A stretch of DNA of 64,000 nt from an uncultured Algibacter sp. (GTDB taxonomy: Bacteria; Bacteroidota; Bacteroidia; Flavobacteriales; Flavobacteriaceae), in contig NZ_CANMAU010000003.1 in NCBI RefSeq assembly GCF_947495925.1, positions 496,001-560,000 on the forward strand, read 5' to 3'. Below are positions 37,553 through 47,992 of this stretch, piece by piece. The notes beneath the pieces were generated by a model. The model did no database searches. It saw only the letters and a list, made by a program, of their open reading frames with translations, and was not told where the DNA came from. The translations under genes and the position numbers were made by a program. The stretch's first letter is position 1. Every line of letters begins with the position of its first letter.

Positions 37553-38467
37553 TTGAAAGCATTAGTGATTTCTGGAGGAGGTAGTAAAGGCGCATATGCA
37601 GGAGGTGTAGCTCAGTATTTAATTGAAGAAGAAAGAAGGAATTATGATCTGTTTTTAGGCACTTCTACAGGAAGTCTTTTAATACCTCATTTAGCTGCCG
37701 GAAAAATAAATAAAATACACAAAGTTTTTACTAATGTAAATCAGAGGAATATATTTAGTGTTAGTCCTTTTGTAGTGCATAAAAAGGATAACAGGGAGTA
37801 CGTCTCAATTGACTTTTTAAATTCCTTGTGGCAGTTTATTAAAATGAAACGCACCTTTGGCGAAAGCAAAGCGTTAAAGCGCTATTTAAAAAAGAACTTT
37901 ACTTACGAAGAATATAGTTTAATCAAAGAGAGTAGGGAAGATGTAGTGGTAACCGTTTCCAATTTATCTAAAAATATTGTAGAATATAAATCTATTAAGG
38001 ATTTTAGCTATGACGAATTTTGTGATTGGATCTGGATTTCTTGTAATTATGTTCCTTTTATGTCTTTGGTGAAGAAAAACGGTTTTGAGTACGCTGATGG
38101 TGCTTTTGGATGTGTGGTTCCTATTCGGGAAGCCATTTTAAGAGGTGCCACGGAAATTGACGCTATTATTTTGGAATCAGAGAGTATGGCATATAACAAG
38201 GTGTTAGGAAAAAACCCATTTTCTTTAATGATTAATTTGTTTGGTCATTTATTAGATCAGGTTGAGCGTAGCGACATACTTATAGGAAAGTTGGCCGCTA
38301 AAAATAAAAATGTAAAGCTTAATTTGTATTATACACCGTCAAAACTTACCGAAAACTCTTTGGTTTTTAATAAAAAACTAATGAGTTCGTGGTGGCAACA
38401 AGGTTACTTTTATGCAAAAAAGAAATGTCAAGAAGCCCGCTCGAATGAGCTTCGTATGGATAAATAA
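37553..38467 (+). CDS. Patatin-like phospholipase family protein (TTG start)
   Basis: ISGGGSKGAYAGG, GTSTGSL, DGAFG catalytic Asp motif. Confidence 0.92.
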   Translation: MKALVISGGGSKGAYAGGVAQYLIEEERRNYDLFLGTSTGSLLIPHLAAGKINKIHKVFTNVNQRNIFSVSPFVVHKKDNREYVSIDFLNSLWQFIKMKRTFGESKALKRYLKKNFTYEEYSLIKESREDVVVTVSNLSKNIVEYKSIKDFSYDEFCDWIWISCNYVPFMSLVKKNGFEYADGAFGCVVPIREAILRGATEIDAIILESESMAYNKVLGKNPFSLMINLFGHLLDQVERSDILIGKLAAKNKNVKLNLYYTPSKLTENSLVFNKKLMSSWWQQGYFYAKKKCQEARSNELRMDK

Positions 38468-38468
38468 A

Positions 38469-38990
38469 TTACCAAATTTCTGCGACTTCTTCTTTTATAA
38501 AGGATAAGGCAGCGTCACTAGGTGATCTGCGTTCCATCATTTCAGATAAAACAACTTCTCTTAATTTATTTGCTGTATCTGTTTTTTCAGACATACCAGC
38601 TTTTCTTATGAGTTGAATCGTTGCATTTTTAGCAGTGGTAACAATATTCCAACATTTATCACTAATATAAATTTGTTGCGATAGGTTATGTTCAAACTCC
38701 TGTTCGATACTCTGAATTAATAAGGATTCATAATCAGCTTTGTTAGCAGAAACAGGAGGGATTCTAATCAATAACTTAGATGGCGAAACACGTTCTAAAA
38801 AAAGGGCCATTCTTTCATAAGCTTGCAAGCGTAAAGGCATCGCATTAACTTGTAAATCTTTTTTTAATAAAAACCGACGCCTGCCATCTTCATTTTCAGT
38901 GTGTGCTTTAAAAAAGTAATAAGCAATAATTCCTGTTATTAATGAAGGTATAGCAAATAAAAAAAGGTCAATTATTCTTGATGTATCCAT
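38469..38990 (-). CDS. Conserved hypothetical protein with N-terminal TM helix
   Basis: ORF of 173 aa, FLFAIPSLITGIIAYYFF TM segment; 5-nt gap to upstream gene. Confidence 0.65.
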   Translation of the reverse strand: MDTSRIIDLFLFAIPSLITGIIAYYFFKAHTENEDGRRRFLLKKDLQVNAMPLRLQAYERMALFLERVSPSKLLIRIPPVSANKADYESLLIQSIEQEFEHNLSQQIYISDKCWNIVTTAKNATIQLIRKAGMSEKTDTANKLREVVLSEMMERRSPSDAALSFIKEEVAEIW

Positions 38991-38995
38991 ATAGG

Positions 38996-40576
38996 TTAAT
39001 TGGTTTTAGTTGGGTTTTTATCTGGATGATTGCCCAAATATAAACAATCTTTTAAATTCTGCATACCCCTGAATGGAACGGGTGTTTTTTCATAATTATA
39101 TGTTCTACGTAATTCTTTTGAAAGATTATGATCACCTACATTCATTTCAATATCACTCATTTTAAATTGGCATGGGTGCTCGTGTCCAGCTGCATGTGTA
39201 ATCTCTATAAATTCTTTTCTAAATGTTTTAAAATATTGAGCTAAACGTTCAGATTTTAAGGTTGGATCAATGCCATTTTGAAGCCATTTGCTTTGCGTAG
39301 CTACACCTGCAGGGCATCGATTTGTATGGCATACCTGCGCTTGAATACATCCAATACTCATCATAGCTTCTCTGGCTACATTTATACAATCTACTCCCAT
39401 AGCAAAGGCCATGGCGGCTTTAGCTGGGAACCCGAGTTTCCCACTTCCAATGAATACGATATGTTCTGATAAATTTTTCCGTTTAAACAGCCTGTAAACA
39501 TCACTGAACCCATAAACCCAAGGTAATGATACATGATCAGCAAAACTAGGAGGTGCTGCCCCGGTACCTCCTTCTCCACCATCAATAGTTATAAAATCTG
39601 GGCCATGCCCAGTTTCAACCATAATTTCTGCAAGTTCTTCCCATTGTTCTAGCTTTCCAATAGCTGCTTTTATCCCGACAGGGAGCCCTGTAGCTTTTGC
39701 TATTTTTTCAATAAAATCGACCAGTTCAGGAACATTAGAAAAGGCTTTATGGTTAGGAGGAGAAAGAACATCTTTACCAATTTCTACACCTCTTATGTCT
39801 GCAATTTCTTTAGTGATTTTTGATCCGGGTAAAACCCCGCCTTTACCGGGTTTGGCACCTTGAGATAATTTTACTTCAATAGCTCGAATAAAAGGGTTTT
39901 GTTCTACAAGTTTTATGAGTTTTTCTAAAGAAAAGCCTCCATCCTCATTACGAACCCCAAAATACCCCGTTCCAAAGTGAAAAACAACATCACCACCATA
40001 GCTGTGATATGGAGATAAACCACCTTCGCCAGTATTATGATAAGCCCCTGCAATTTTCACACCTTTGTTTAAAGATTCAATAGCTTTTGCAGAGAGCGAA
40101 CCAAAACTCATGGCAGATACGTTAATTATCGATGCGGGCCTAAAAGGTCTTTTCCTGTTATGGAATTCGCCAATTATTTTCGCACAAGGCAAAAAGGTCT
40201 TATCAATTTTGTTAGGATGATTTTTCGCTACTTTATAAGGCATCATGGCGTTATTAATAAATATATGTTGATGTGTATAAATATCTCTATCTGTGCCGAA
40301 TCCTTCGTAATTGTTCTCTTTTTTAGCTGAAGCATAAATCCAACTGCGCTCTATTCTATTAAAAGGTAGTTCTTCTCGGTTATTCGCAACAAAATACTGT
40401 CTCATTTCTGGACCTATACTTTCCAACCAATATCGTAAATGGCCAATTATTGGAAAATTGTGGCTAATGGTATGAGCTCTTTGAATAAAAATATCTCGAA
40501 TGGCAACAAGAGTCAAGAAAATTAAAATCCAACTCCACCATGGGATGTTTGATAAAAAATTGAGTATAGAATTCAT
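38996..40576 (-). CDS. FMN-binding glutamate synthase family protein
   Basis: NVSAMSFGSLSAKAIESLNKG, GEGGLSPYH, KLSQGAKPGKGGVLPG, TIDGGEGGTGAAP, CHTNRCPAGVATQ. Confidence 0.93.
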   Translation of the reverse strand: MNSILNFLSNIPWWSWILIFLTLVAIRDIFIQRAHTISHNFPIIGHLRYWLESIGPEMRQYFVANNREELPFNRIERSWIYASAKKENNYEGFGTDRDIYTHQHIFINNAMMPYKVAKNHPNKIDKTFLPCAKIIGEFHNRKRPFRPASIINVSAMSFGSLSAKAIESLNKGVKIAGAYHNTGEGGLSPYHSYGGDVVFHFGTGYFGVRNEDGGFSLEKLIKLVEQNPFIRAIEVKLSQGAKPGKGGVLPGSKITKEIADIRGVEIGKDVLSPPNHKAFSNVPELVDFIEKIAKATGLPVGIKAAIGKLEQWEELAEIMVETGHGPDFITIDGGEGGTGAAPPSFADHVSLPWVYGFSDVYRLFKRKNLSEHIVFIGSGKLGFPAKAAMAFAMGVDCINVAREAMMSIGCIQAQVCHTNRCPAGVATQSKWLQNGIDPTLKSERLAQYFKTFRKEFIEITHAAGHEHPCQFKMSDIEMNVGDHNLSKELRRTYNYEKTPVPFRGMQNLKDCLYLGNHPDKNPTKTN

Positions 40577-40577
40577 A

Positions 40578-41849
40578 TTAATTATTTAAAAAATCAAAGG
40601 TTATTTGTGTGAGTATCTTCACGCCAAGAAGCAACCCACTTTCATCAATCATAAAATCTGGAGTATGGTGTGGAAACGCTTTTGTGTTTCCCGGAGTCAT
40701 AGCTCCAAGAAAAAAATAAAATCCAGGAACAACTTCTTGGAAATATGAAAAATCCTCCCCTCCAGTTGTGGCTTTTCGTAAAAGTACATTTTTAGTACCA
40801 GCAACTTTCTGTAAGGTGGGTAGTGTTTTATCAACTAAATCAAAATCATTATAAGTAATTGCTGTATTTTCTTGAAACTCGATAATGGCTTCACCTCCAT
40901 AGGCTTTAGCTATAGTTTTTGTCATTTCTGTCATACGCTTAATAATTTGATCACGCATGTCGGGATCCAAAGTTCTTAAAGTGCCAATAAGTTCAGCTGA
41001 CTCTGGTATAATATTGAATCGCGTGCCAGCTGTAATTTTACCTACAGTAATAACGGCAGCCTCGTCAACTAGTTTCGTTTCTCTACTGATAATAGTTTGT
41101 AAACCATCAATAATTTTGGCAGAAATTAAAATGGGGTCCACACCTTGCCATGGCCTGCCACCATGTGTTTGCTTGCCTTTTACATTAATTACAAAACGTT
41201 CTACCGCCGCCATAGTACCTCCTTTTTTGTAATGTATGGTGCCCACTTCATAGTTCGATCTAATATGCAAACCAAAAATAGCATCTACCTTTGGGTTTTC
41301 TAAAACCCCTTCTTTAATCATTAGTTTAGCACCACCTTCTTCTCCCGGGAGGGGGCCTTCCTCAGCAGGCTGAAATATAAATTTAACCGTGCCTTTAATT
41401 TTATCTTTGTTTTTGGTAAGAATTTCGGCAACTCCCATTAAAATAGCAATATGAGCGTCATGACCACAAGCATGCATAACTCCAGTCTCTGTATTAAGAA
41501 AAGTTGTTTTAACTTCAGATTTAAAGGAGAGATCATTACGTTCAGTTACTGGTAAGCCATCAATATCGGCGCGAAGTGCAATAACTTTACCAGGAAGATT
41601 GCCTTTTAAAAGTCCAACAACTCCTGTATGTGCAACACCTGTTTGAACATCTAAACCCAAGTTTTTAAGGTGGGCTGCTATTTTTTCTGCAGTTTTAAAT
41701 TCTCTATTTGAAAGTTCTGGATTCTGATGAAAATCACGTCTCCATTCAATAACTTTAGATTCTATTTCGCTAAACTGTTGATTTAAATTATCCTGTCCAG
41801 ACGATTTTAAAATTCCGAAGAAAACGAACGCATATAGCAGATGTTTCAT
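40578..41849 (-). CDS. M20 family amidohydrolase (hippurate hydrolase-like), secreted
   Basis: RRDFHQNPELS, MHACGHDAHIAIL, GLHIRSNYEVGTI, TTGGEDFSYF. Confidence 0.94.
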   Translation of the reverse strand: MKHLLYAFVFFGILKSSGQDNLNQQFSEIESKVIEWRRDFHQNPELSNREFKTAEKIAAHLKNLGLDVQTGVAHTGVVGLLKGNLPGKVIALRADIDGLPVTERNDLSFKSEVKTTFLNTETGVMHACGHDAHIAILMGVAEILTKNKDKIKGTVKFIFQPAEEGPLPGEEGGAKLMIKEGVLENPKVDAIFGLHIRSNYEVGTIHYKKGGTMAAVERFVINVKGKQTHGGRPWQGVDPILISAKIIDGLQTIISRETKLVDEAAVITVGKITAGTRFNIIPESAELIGTLRTLDPDMRDQIIKRMTEMTKTIAKAYGGEAIIEFQENTAITYNDFDLVDKTLPTLQKVAGTKNVLLRKATTGGEDFSYFQEVVPGFYFFLGAMTPGNTKAFPHHTPDFMIDESGLLLGVKILTQITFDFLNN

Positions 41850-41991
41850 AAGTAAACCTATTTTTCAAGCTTAAAGATATTTAAAATATATCAAAGCATA
41901 GCTGCTAGTTGAATTGTTTATAATTATTAATAATTACAGCTAAATAAACCCCTAACAATGGTTATTTTCACGCTATTAAAATGATGACGAT

Positions 41992-44325
41992 TTGGAAAAG
42001 TATTTAAGCCAATTAAATGATGCTCAATTAGAGCCTACCATACAAATTGATGGCCCTATGATTGTTATTGCAGGCGCTGGATCTGGGAAGACCCGTGTGC
42101 TTACATATCGCATAGCTTATATGATGAGTAAGGGTATTGATCCCTTTAATATACTGTCTTTAACCTTTACGAATAAGGCAGCCCGAGAAATGAAAGAGCG
42201 AATAGCGACTATAGTTGGTGCAAGCGAAGCCAAAAATTTATGGATGGGTACGTTTCACTCGGTATTTGCAAAAATTCTGCGTATAGAAGCAGATAAAATT
42301 GGGTATCCTAGTAATTTTACTATTTACGATACCCAAGATTCTGACCGCTTAATAGCTTCAATAATTAAGGAGTTGAATCTTGATAAAGATATTTATAAAT
42401 ACAAGCAAGTACGTTCTAGAATATCGTCTTATAAAAACAGCTTAATTACGGTAAGAGCCTATTTTCAAAACCCAGAACTTAAAGAGGCGGATACTATGGC
42501 AAGACGACCAAGGATGGGAGATATCTATAAGGAATATGTAGATCGTTGTTTTAAAGCTGGGGCAATGGATTTTGATGATTTATTATTGAAAACTAATGAG
42601 CTTTTAACCAGATTCCCTGATGTTTTAGCTAAGTATCAAAATAGGTTTAGATATATTTTAGTAGATGAGTATCAGGATACAAACCATTCCCAATATTTAA
42701 TCGTTAGAGCTTTATCAGATAAGTTTCAGAATATTTGTGTAGTTGGTGATGATGCGCAGAGTATCTATGCTTTCCGTGGAGCTAACATTAATAATATTTT
42801 GAATTTTCAAAAGGATTATGATGATGTGAAAGAGTTTAGGTTAGAGCAAAATTATAGGTCTACCAAAAACATAGTAAATGCTGCTAATTCAATCATTGAT
42901 AAAAATCAAACGAAACTTGAGAAAGTAGTTTGGACATCTAATGATGATGGAGGTAAAGTAAAAGTACATCGTTCTTTAACAGATGGAGACGAAGGGCGTT
43001 ATGTGGCTAGTACCATTTGGGAAAACAAGATGCAGGATCAATTAAATAATAGTGATTTTGCCATTTTGTATAGGACTAATGCACAATCGAGATCTATTGA
43101 AGATGCTTTGAGAAAGCGTGATATTCCTTATAGAATTTACGGCGGTTTATCATTTTATCAGCGTAAGGAAATTAAAGATGTTTTATCGTATTTACGATTA
43201 ATTATAAATCCGGCAGATGAAGAAGCCTTAAAGCGTGTTATTAACTTTCCACCAAGAGGTATTGGTCAAACCACAATGGATAAGCTTGTTGTTTCGGCCA
43301 ATGGTTATAAGCGTACCATTTTTGAGGTGATGAAAAACATTGATAAAACAGACGTTAAGGTAAATTCTGGTACAAAAACGAAGCTCCAAAACTTTGTGAC
43401 TTTAATCGAAAGTTTTCAAGTTATGAATCAAACGGCAGATGTTTTTGAATTGGCAGAACATGTTACAAGAACTACAGGTTTAATAAAAGAATTTAATAAA
43501 GATGGTACCCCAGAAGGTGTTGCCAAAATGGAGAATATTGAAGAGTTGTTAAATGGTATGAAGGACTTTGTTGAGGGGCAAAAAGAAATTGCCGATACAA
43601 CAGGATCTTTAGCCGAGTTTTTAGAAGATGTTGCCTTGGCAACCGATTTGGATGCGGACAAAGGTGATACCGATCATGTAGCGTTAATGACCATACATTT
43701 GGCAAAAGGATTAGAATTTCCAACGGTGTTTATTGTTGGCCTAGAAGAAGATTTATTTCCAAGCGCTATGAGTATGAATACACGTAGTGAGCTAGAGGAG
43801 GAGCGCCGATTATTTTATGTGGCACTCACACGAGCTGAGAAACAAGCATATTTAACTTATGCCCTTTCACGATATCGATGGGGTAAATTAGTAGATTCTG
43901 AGCCTAGTCGTTTTATAGAAGAAATAGATGAACAGTATTTAGATATTATAACGCCAATTGAAGAAAGACGAATTAACCCAATGCTTTCTGCCGATATTTT
44001 TGGTGATGTAGAGCCTAATAAAATTAGATATAAGCCTGCAAAACAGGCCGTGTTACGGAAAGGAAAAACGTCTAAAATAGAACCGGAAAAATATCAAGCG
44101 CCAACACCTAAGAATTTAAAACCTGTATCGAAAGCTAATGGGAACACTAATTTGTTTGATACGAAATTAACTGTTGGTAATTTAGTAAAACATATAAGGT
44201 TTGGAACAGGTGAGGTTCTTAAAATTGAAGGTTCTGGAGCAGATATAAAAGCTGAAATTAAGTTTCAGCATGGAGGAACGAAAAAATTATTGCTGCGTTT
44301 TGCTAAGTTGGAAGTGATAGGTTAA
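41992..44325 (+). CDS. UvrD/PcrA-like superfamily I DNA helicase (TTG start)
   Basis: LNDAQLEPTIQIDGPMIVIAGAGSGKTRVLTYRIA, VDEYQDTNHSQ, GDDAQSIYAFRGA, EEERRLFYVALTRA. Confidence 0.95.
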   Translation: MEKYLSQLNDAQLEPTIQIDGPMIVIAGAGSGKTRVLTYRIAYMMSKGIDPFNILSLTFTNKAAREMKERIATIVGASEAKNLWMGTFHSVFAKILRIEADKIGYPSNFTIYDTQDSDRLIASIIKELNLDKDIYKYKQVRSRISSYKNSLITVRAYFQNPELKEADTMARRPRMGDIYKEYVDRCFKAGAMDFDDLLLKTNELLTRFPDVLAKYQNRFRYILVDEYQDTNHSQYLIVRALSDKFQNICVVGDDAQSIYAFRGANINNILNFQKDYDDVKEFRLEQNYRSTKNIVNAANSIIDKNQTKLEKVVWTSNDDGGKVKVHRSLTDGDEGRYVASTIWENKMQDQLNNSDFAILYRTNAQSRSIEDALRKRDIPYRIYGGLSFYQRKEIKDVLSYLRLIINPADEEALKRVINFPPRGIGQTTMDKLVVSANGYKRTIFEVMKNIDKTDVKVNSGTKTKLQNFVTLIESFQVMNQTADVFELAEHVTRTTGLIKEFNKDGTPEGVAKMENIEELLNGMKDFVEGQKEIADTTGSLAEFLEDVALATDLDADKGDTDHVALMTIHLAKGLEFPTVFIVGLEEDLFPSAMSMNTRSELEEERRLFYVALTRAEKQAYLTYALSRYRWGKLVDSEPSRFIEEIDEQYLDIITPIEERRINPMLSADIFGDVEPNKIRYKPAKQAVLRKGKTSKIEPEKYQAPTPKNLKPVSKANGNTNLFDTKLTVGNLVKHIRFGTGEVLKIEGSGADIKAEIKFQHGGTKKLLLRFAKLEVIG

Positions 44326-45294
44326 TTATTTGACCATACAAACGGAATTAATATGACCCTTTCCGTCATACTCTTTTACGGTATTATTAGGGTCAACTAT
44401 CCATTCACCATCTACAATGAATTTGTAATGGTGTTTGCCGCCTGATAAGGGCAAAACGTATTTCCACCCATAATCCATTTTATGCATTATTAGGTCCTGT
44501 TCATTCCAATCATTGAATGAGCCAGCAAGTATAACCCTTTGAGCTTCTAAATAGCCTCTTAGCTTAAATGTGGTATATACTTTTATATTTATAACCGAAT
44601 TGTACTCACCATATTCGTTTTCTATTCTATCGGGATTCGTAGGATCCGCCATCCACTTTCCATCCACAATAAAACGATATTGATATTTATCCGGTTTCAT
44701 TTTTAGGGTAAGTTCCCAACCAGACTCTGTTTTATTCATCTTAAAAAGATCCTCATCCCATTTGTTAAATGACCCCGCTAAAATGACTTGTTTGGCATTT
44801 TTAAAGTCTTTTAATGTAAAAAAGGCATTACCATTTTTATCAGGATGCGCCGTATACATTTTTAAATTATAAATACCATGTAATCTTCTTCCATCTTTGC
44901 GGGCTTTGGATACATTAGGATCATGCTTTGATGGTTCTGCCCAATAGCTATTGTTAATTACATATTTGAACTCCCAAGAAAATTCATCATTAAAATCGTA
45001 AATACTCTTTCTAAGTTCATAATTATAGTCATCAATTTTTTTCATTTGCCACTGATCTCTAGACCAAAGATTAAATTCTCCTGAGACCGCTACATTTTCA
45101 ATATCAAAGTCGGCGAAGTCTAAAGTCTGACCTGAATACTCCTGAGTGAATTTTGAATAATCTTTAACCTTAAAAGAAAAAACAACAGTATCTCCTTCAA
45201 TTCTGTAGCCTTTTTGAGTCTTACTTTGTGCAAAAACAATAAAATTTAATAAGGTAAGAATGATGAGTAAAGTATGAGAAATACCAAATTTCAC
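44326..45294 (-). CDS. Secreted protein with three tandem glycogen-binding/CBM48-like (E-set) domains
   Basis: Repeats VAVSGEFNLW, VILAGSFNKWDE, VILAGSFNDWNE with matching YRFIVDGKWMADP/YKFIVDGEWIVDP; GTG start overlapping the upstream stop (GTGA). Confidence 0.8.
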   Translation of the reverse strand: MKFGISHTLLIILTLLNFIVFAQSKTQKGYRIEGDTVVFSFKVKDYSKFTQEYSGQTLDFADFDIENVAVSGEFNLWSRDQWQMKKIDDYNYELRKSIYDFNDEFSWEFKYVINNSYWAEPSKHDPNVSKARKDGRRLHGIYNLKMYTAHPDKNGNAFFTLKDFKNAKQVILAGSFNKWDEDLFKMNKTESGWELTLKMKPDKYQYRFIVDGKWMADPTNPDRIENEYGEYNSVINIKVYTTFKLRGYLEAQRVILAGSFNDWNEQDLIMHKMDYGWKYVLPLSGGKHHYKFIVDGEWIVDPNNTVKEYDGKGHINSVCMVK

Positions 45295-46256
45295 AAGTGT
45301 GCTATGGGATGGTTTATAAAGTATAATTGTTCTTTTTGATAATTAATGATTGTCCTTTTTTGAGTAAAAAACTCATAGCCTAAAATGCCATCTAATGATA
45401 TGCCAAAAGCCTCATTCATTTTACTTAAGTTTGTCAAAACTGTTGACATTGGTCCAAAATAGGTGCTTTCGCTCAGTTTAACACGATGCAGTTTTCCTGC
45501 CAAAACTTCAATTTTTTTATTCCCAATACCAGATAAGCGCATTCTCCTTTTTGGTATAAAATACTTTAGGGCTTTTTTATTAATGCGTTTGTTTATTTGA
45601 TTGAATTCTGCGGCTGTATCAATGCCTAGCTTTACTTTCTGATTATTAATTGTGCCGTCCACCACAATTGTGTGGTTTTTTAAACTGAAACTTACAGAAT
45701 CAACTATTTTCTCTAAATATACGTTTTTATTCAATTTAACTCCAAAGGCATTCACTTTGGTTAAAGTAATTTGATTTAAATACATATCAATAAAAACTTC
45801 GTAGTCTTTTAAAATGTTGTAGCCTATAATACCTAGTAATTTAATTTTTTTGCTTTTTTCAATATGCGATAAATCAATTACATCTGACGTTTTATTTTCT
45901 AAAGTAAAGTTTTTTAAAATGAAGGTTTTTATGCGTTTCTGATAATTGTTTTCTACCGTATGTAGTACTCCAGAGGTATTCTGTTTTTTAGTTTGGTGAT
46001 TGTATAGATTTGAAAAATGTACTTTATTTAAAATCAAGGACTCCGAGCCCGTATCAATTATAAAATTTCCTTTTTCGTTATATAATTCAGCTTCAATAAT
46101 AATCAAGTGGTCTGCCAGTTTAAAAGGTATTCTTGTTGTGTATTGATTGATAATTTCTGCATTAGAAAAAATAATAGGAGGAGAGGAGGCGTTGTTTTTA
46201 GACACCGAAAAGCCCAGTTGCGAAACAAGTAATATTATCAAAAAAGCATTTCTCAT
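45291..46256 (-). CDS. Retropepsin-like/aspartyl protease family protein, secreted
   Basis: FIIDTGSESLILN and KLGIDTAAEFNQI. Confidence 0.8.
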   Translation of the reverse strand: MRNAFLIILLVSQLGFSVSKNNASSPPIIFSNAEIINQYTTRIPFKLADHLIIIEAELYNEKGNFIIDTGSESLILNKVHFSNLYNHQTKKQNTSGVLHTVENNYQKRIKTFILKNFTLENKTSDVIDLSHIEKSKKIKLLGIIGYNILKDYEVFIDMYLNQITLTKVNAFGVKLNKNVYLEKIVDSVSFSLKNHTIVVDGTINNQKVKLGIDTAAEFNQINKRINKKALKYFIPKRRMRLSGIGNKKIEVLAGKLHRVKLSESTYFGPMSTVLTNLSKMNEAFGISLDGILGYEFFTQKRTIINYQKEQLYFINHPIAHL

Positions 46257-46293
46257 ACTAAAGAGACTGGTTTAATTCATAAATGTTACAAGT

Positions 46294-47157
46294 TTAGAGG
46301 TTGTTTTTTATATAAACTCTAAGCTTACCCCAAAGATCAAGTATTTCTGAAACACCAAGCCCATGACCAACATCTGGGTACAATGTGAATTCATGTGGTA
46401 TTTGCAATTCTATTAATTTATCTCGCATGGCAATACCTTGCGAAATAGGAACTAATTCATCTTGCTCTGCGTAAAATAGTATGGTTGGAGGGGCGCTCGA
46501 TTTTACTTGGTGATAGGGGCTAACTTCTTCTAGAAATTCGATTTCAGGAGTTTTACCAAATAAATCAATTAATGGTTCAATAATTGGCGATGTATTATTT
46601 AGGTATGCAGGATCTGTGAAATTTGTAGGACCAACAATGCTACATACCATATTTACACGATTACTCACATCAAAAGCATAAGACCATAACATGGATAAAT
46701 GCGCGCCAGCACTAATCCCAATAAAACCAATATTTTGGGATAAAGAATACTTTTCTTTGTTGTCTTTTAAAAACGCAATTACCGCTGTTATATCATTAAT
46801 TTGCATGGGGTAAGGGGGGGTATTAGAGCCTGCCAAGCGGTAATTTATATTTGCTATGGCAACATCGGGAAAATCTTGCTTAATTAATTCTTTCACAAAA
46901 TTCATATCATTTTTGTCTCCTGATGTCCATCCACCACCATGAATCAAAATAAGTATTTTAGTAGCCTGTGTTCTTTTGGCAGGTAAAAATAAATCGAAGG
47001 TTTGCTCTATATCTGTTCCGTAAGGAATGTCTAAACCTTCATAATTTATTGAGGAATCGAATTCATTAATAGTTTCAATTTCATTTTCTGATTTTGAGCA
47101 ACCAATTAAAAGAAAAACTAGTGTAACATGAATTAAAAGGAATCTGATATGTGTCAT
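46294..47157 (-). CDS. Alpha/beta hydrolase, lipoprotein
   Basis: LLIGCSKS lipobox; LIHGGGWTSGDKND, GISAGAHLSM, GHGLGV. Confidence 0.92.
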   Translation of the reverse strand: MTHIRFLLIHVTLVFLLIGCSKSENEIETINEFDSSINYEGLDIPYGTDIEQTFDLFLPAKRTQATKILILIHGGGWTSGDKNDMNFVKELIKQDFPDVAIANINYRLAGSNTPPYPMQINDITAVIAFLKDNKEKYSLSQNIGFIGISAGAHLSMLWSYAFDVSNRVNMVCSIVGPTNFTDPAYLNNTSPIIEPLIDLFGKTPEIEFLEEVSPYHQVKSSAPPTILFYAEQDELVPISQGIAMRDKLIELQIPHEFTLYPDVGHGLGVSEILDLWGKLRVYIKNNL

Positions 47158-47203
47158 TTAAAAATAATATTTAATTTGTGAACGTAAAAGGAATATAATT
47201 ATT

Positions 47204-47824
47204 ATGGCAGAATTTATAAGAATTTATGAAGAAAACCCTAATCCAAAGGAAATAGAAAAGGCTGTGAAGATTTTGAAACGTGGCGGACTTATTATTTATC
47301 CAACTGACACGGTTTATGGTTTGGGCTGTGATATTACTAATATAAAAGCTTTAGAAAAAGTTGCGAGAATTAAAGGCGTGAAATTGGAGAAATCTAATTT
47401 CTCATTTGTATGTCATGACTTAAGTAATTTAAGTGATTATGTGAAACAAATAGACACTTCTGTATTTAAAATATTAAAACGAGCACTTCCTGGGGCATAT
47501 ACTTTTATTCTTCCTGGCTCTAAATCGTTACCTCATCCTTTTAAGAAACGAAAAACAGTGGGTATTAGGGTGCCAGACAATAATATCGCATTAGAGATTG
47601 TAAAGCAATTGGGGAACCCAATAATATCAACATCTATACATGATGAGGATGATATACTGGAATATACTACAGATCCTGAATTAATTTTAGAGAAATGGGA
47701 TAGTTTGGTCGATTTAGTAATTGATGGTGGCTATGGTGATAATGAACCTTCTACTATTGTTGATTTGTCTGAAGACAACCCCATTGTTATACGAGAGGGT
47801 AAAGGTGATTTAGAAATATTTTAA
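47204..47824 (+). CDS. L-threonylcarbamoyladenylate synthase family (Sua5/YciO/YrdC)
   Basis: LKRGGLIIYPTDTVYGLGCDI, KRKTVGIRVPDN, IISTSI. Confidence 0.94.
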   Translation: MAEFIRIYEENPNPKEIEKAVKILKRGGLIIYPTDTVYGLGCDITNIKALEKVARIKGVKLEKSNFSFVCHDLSNLSDYVKQIDTSVFKILKRALPGAYTFILPGSKSLPHPFKKRKTVGIRVPDNNIALEIVKQLGNPIISTSIHDEDDILEYTTDPELILEKWDSLVDLVIDGGYGDNEPSTIVDLSEDNPIVIREGKGDLEIF

Positions 47825-47941
47825 AAGGCCATTCTAAAGTTTTATTTAGGTCTGAGACGTCAAATGCTAAAGTTTCTTGAAAAATCTTAAAGCTAGAAGC
47901 CTTTTGGGTAGCACTTTAATTGATTTAAATAAGTTTATAAA

Positions 47942-47970
47942 AAAAGCCCAACTTAAAAAGTTGAGCTTTT
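47942..47970 (-). terminator. Terminator hairpin between convergent genes
   Basis: AAAAGCCCAACTT-aaa-AAGTTGAGCTTTT; T run on the minus-strand side. Confidence 0.75.
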
Positions 47971-47992
47971 AATTATTTATAAAACCTATTTT

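Noticed and set aside
38996-40576. Classical glutamate synthase (gltB)
   Set aside because: Only the FMN-binding core-like region with an N-terminal TM; lacks the amidotransferase domain, so called FMN-binding glutamate synthase family protein
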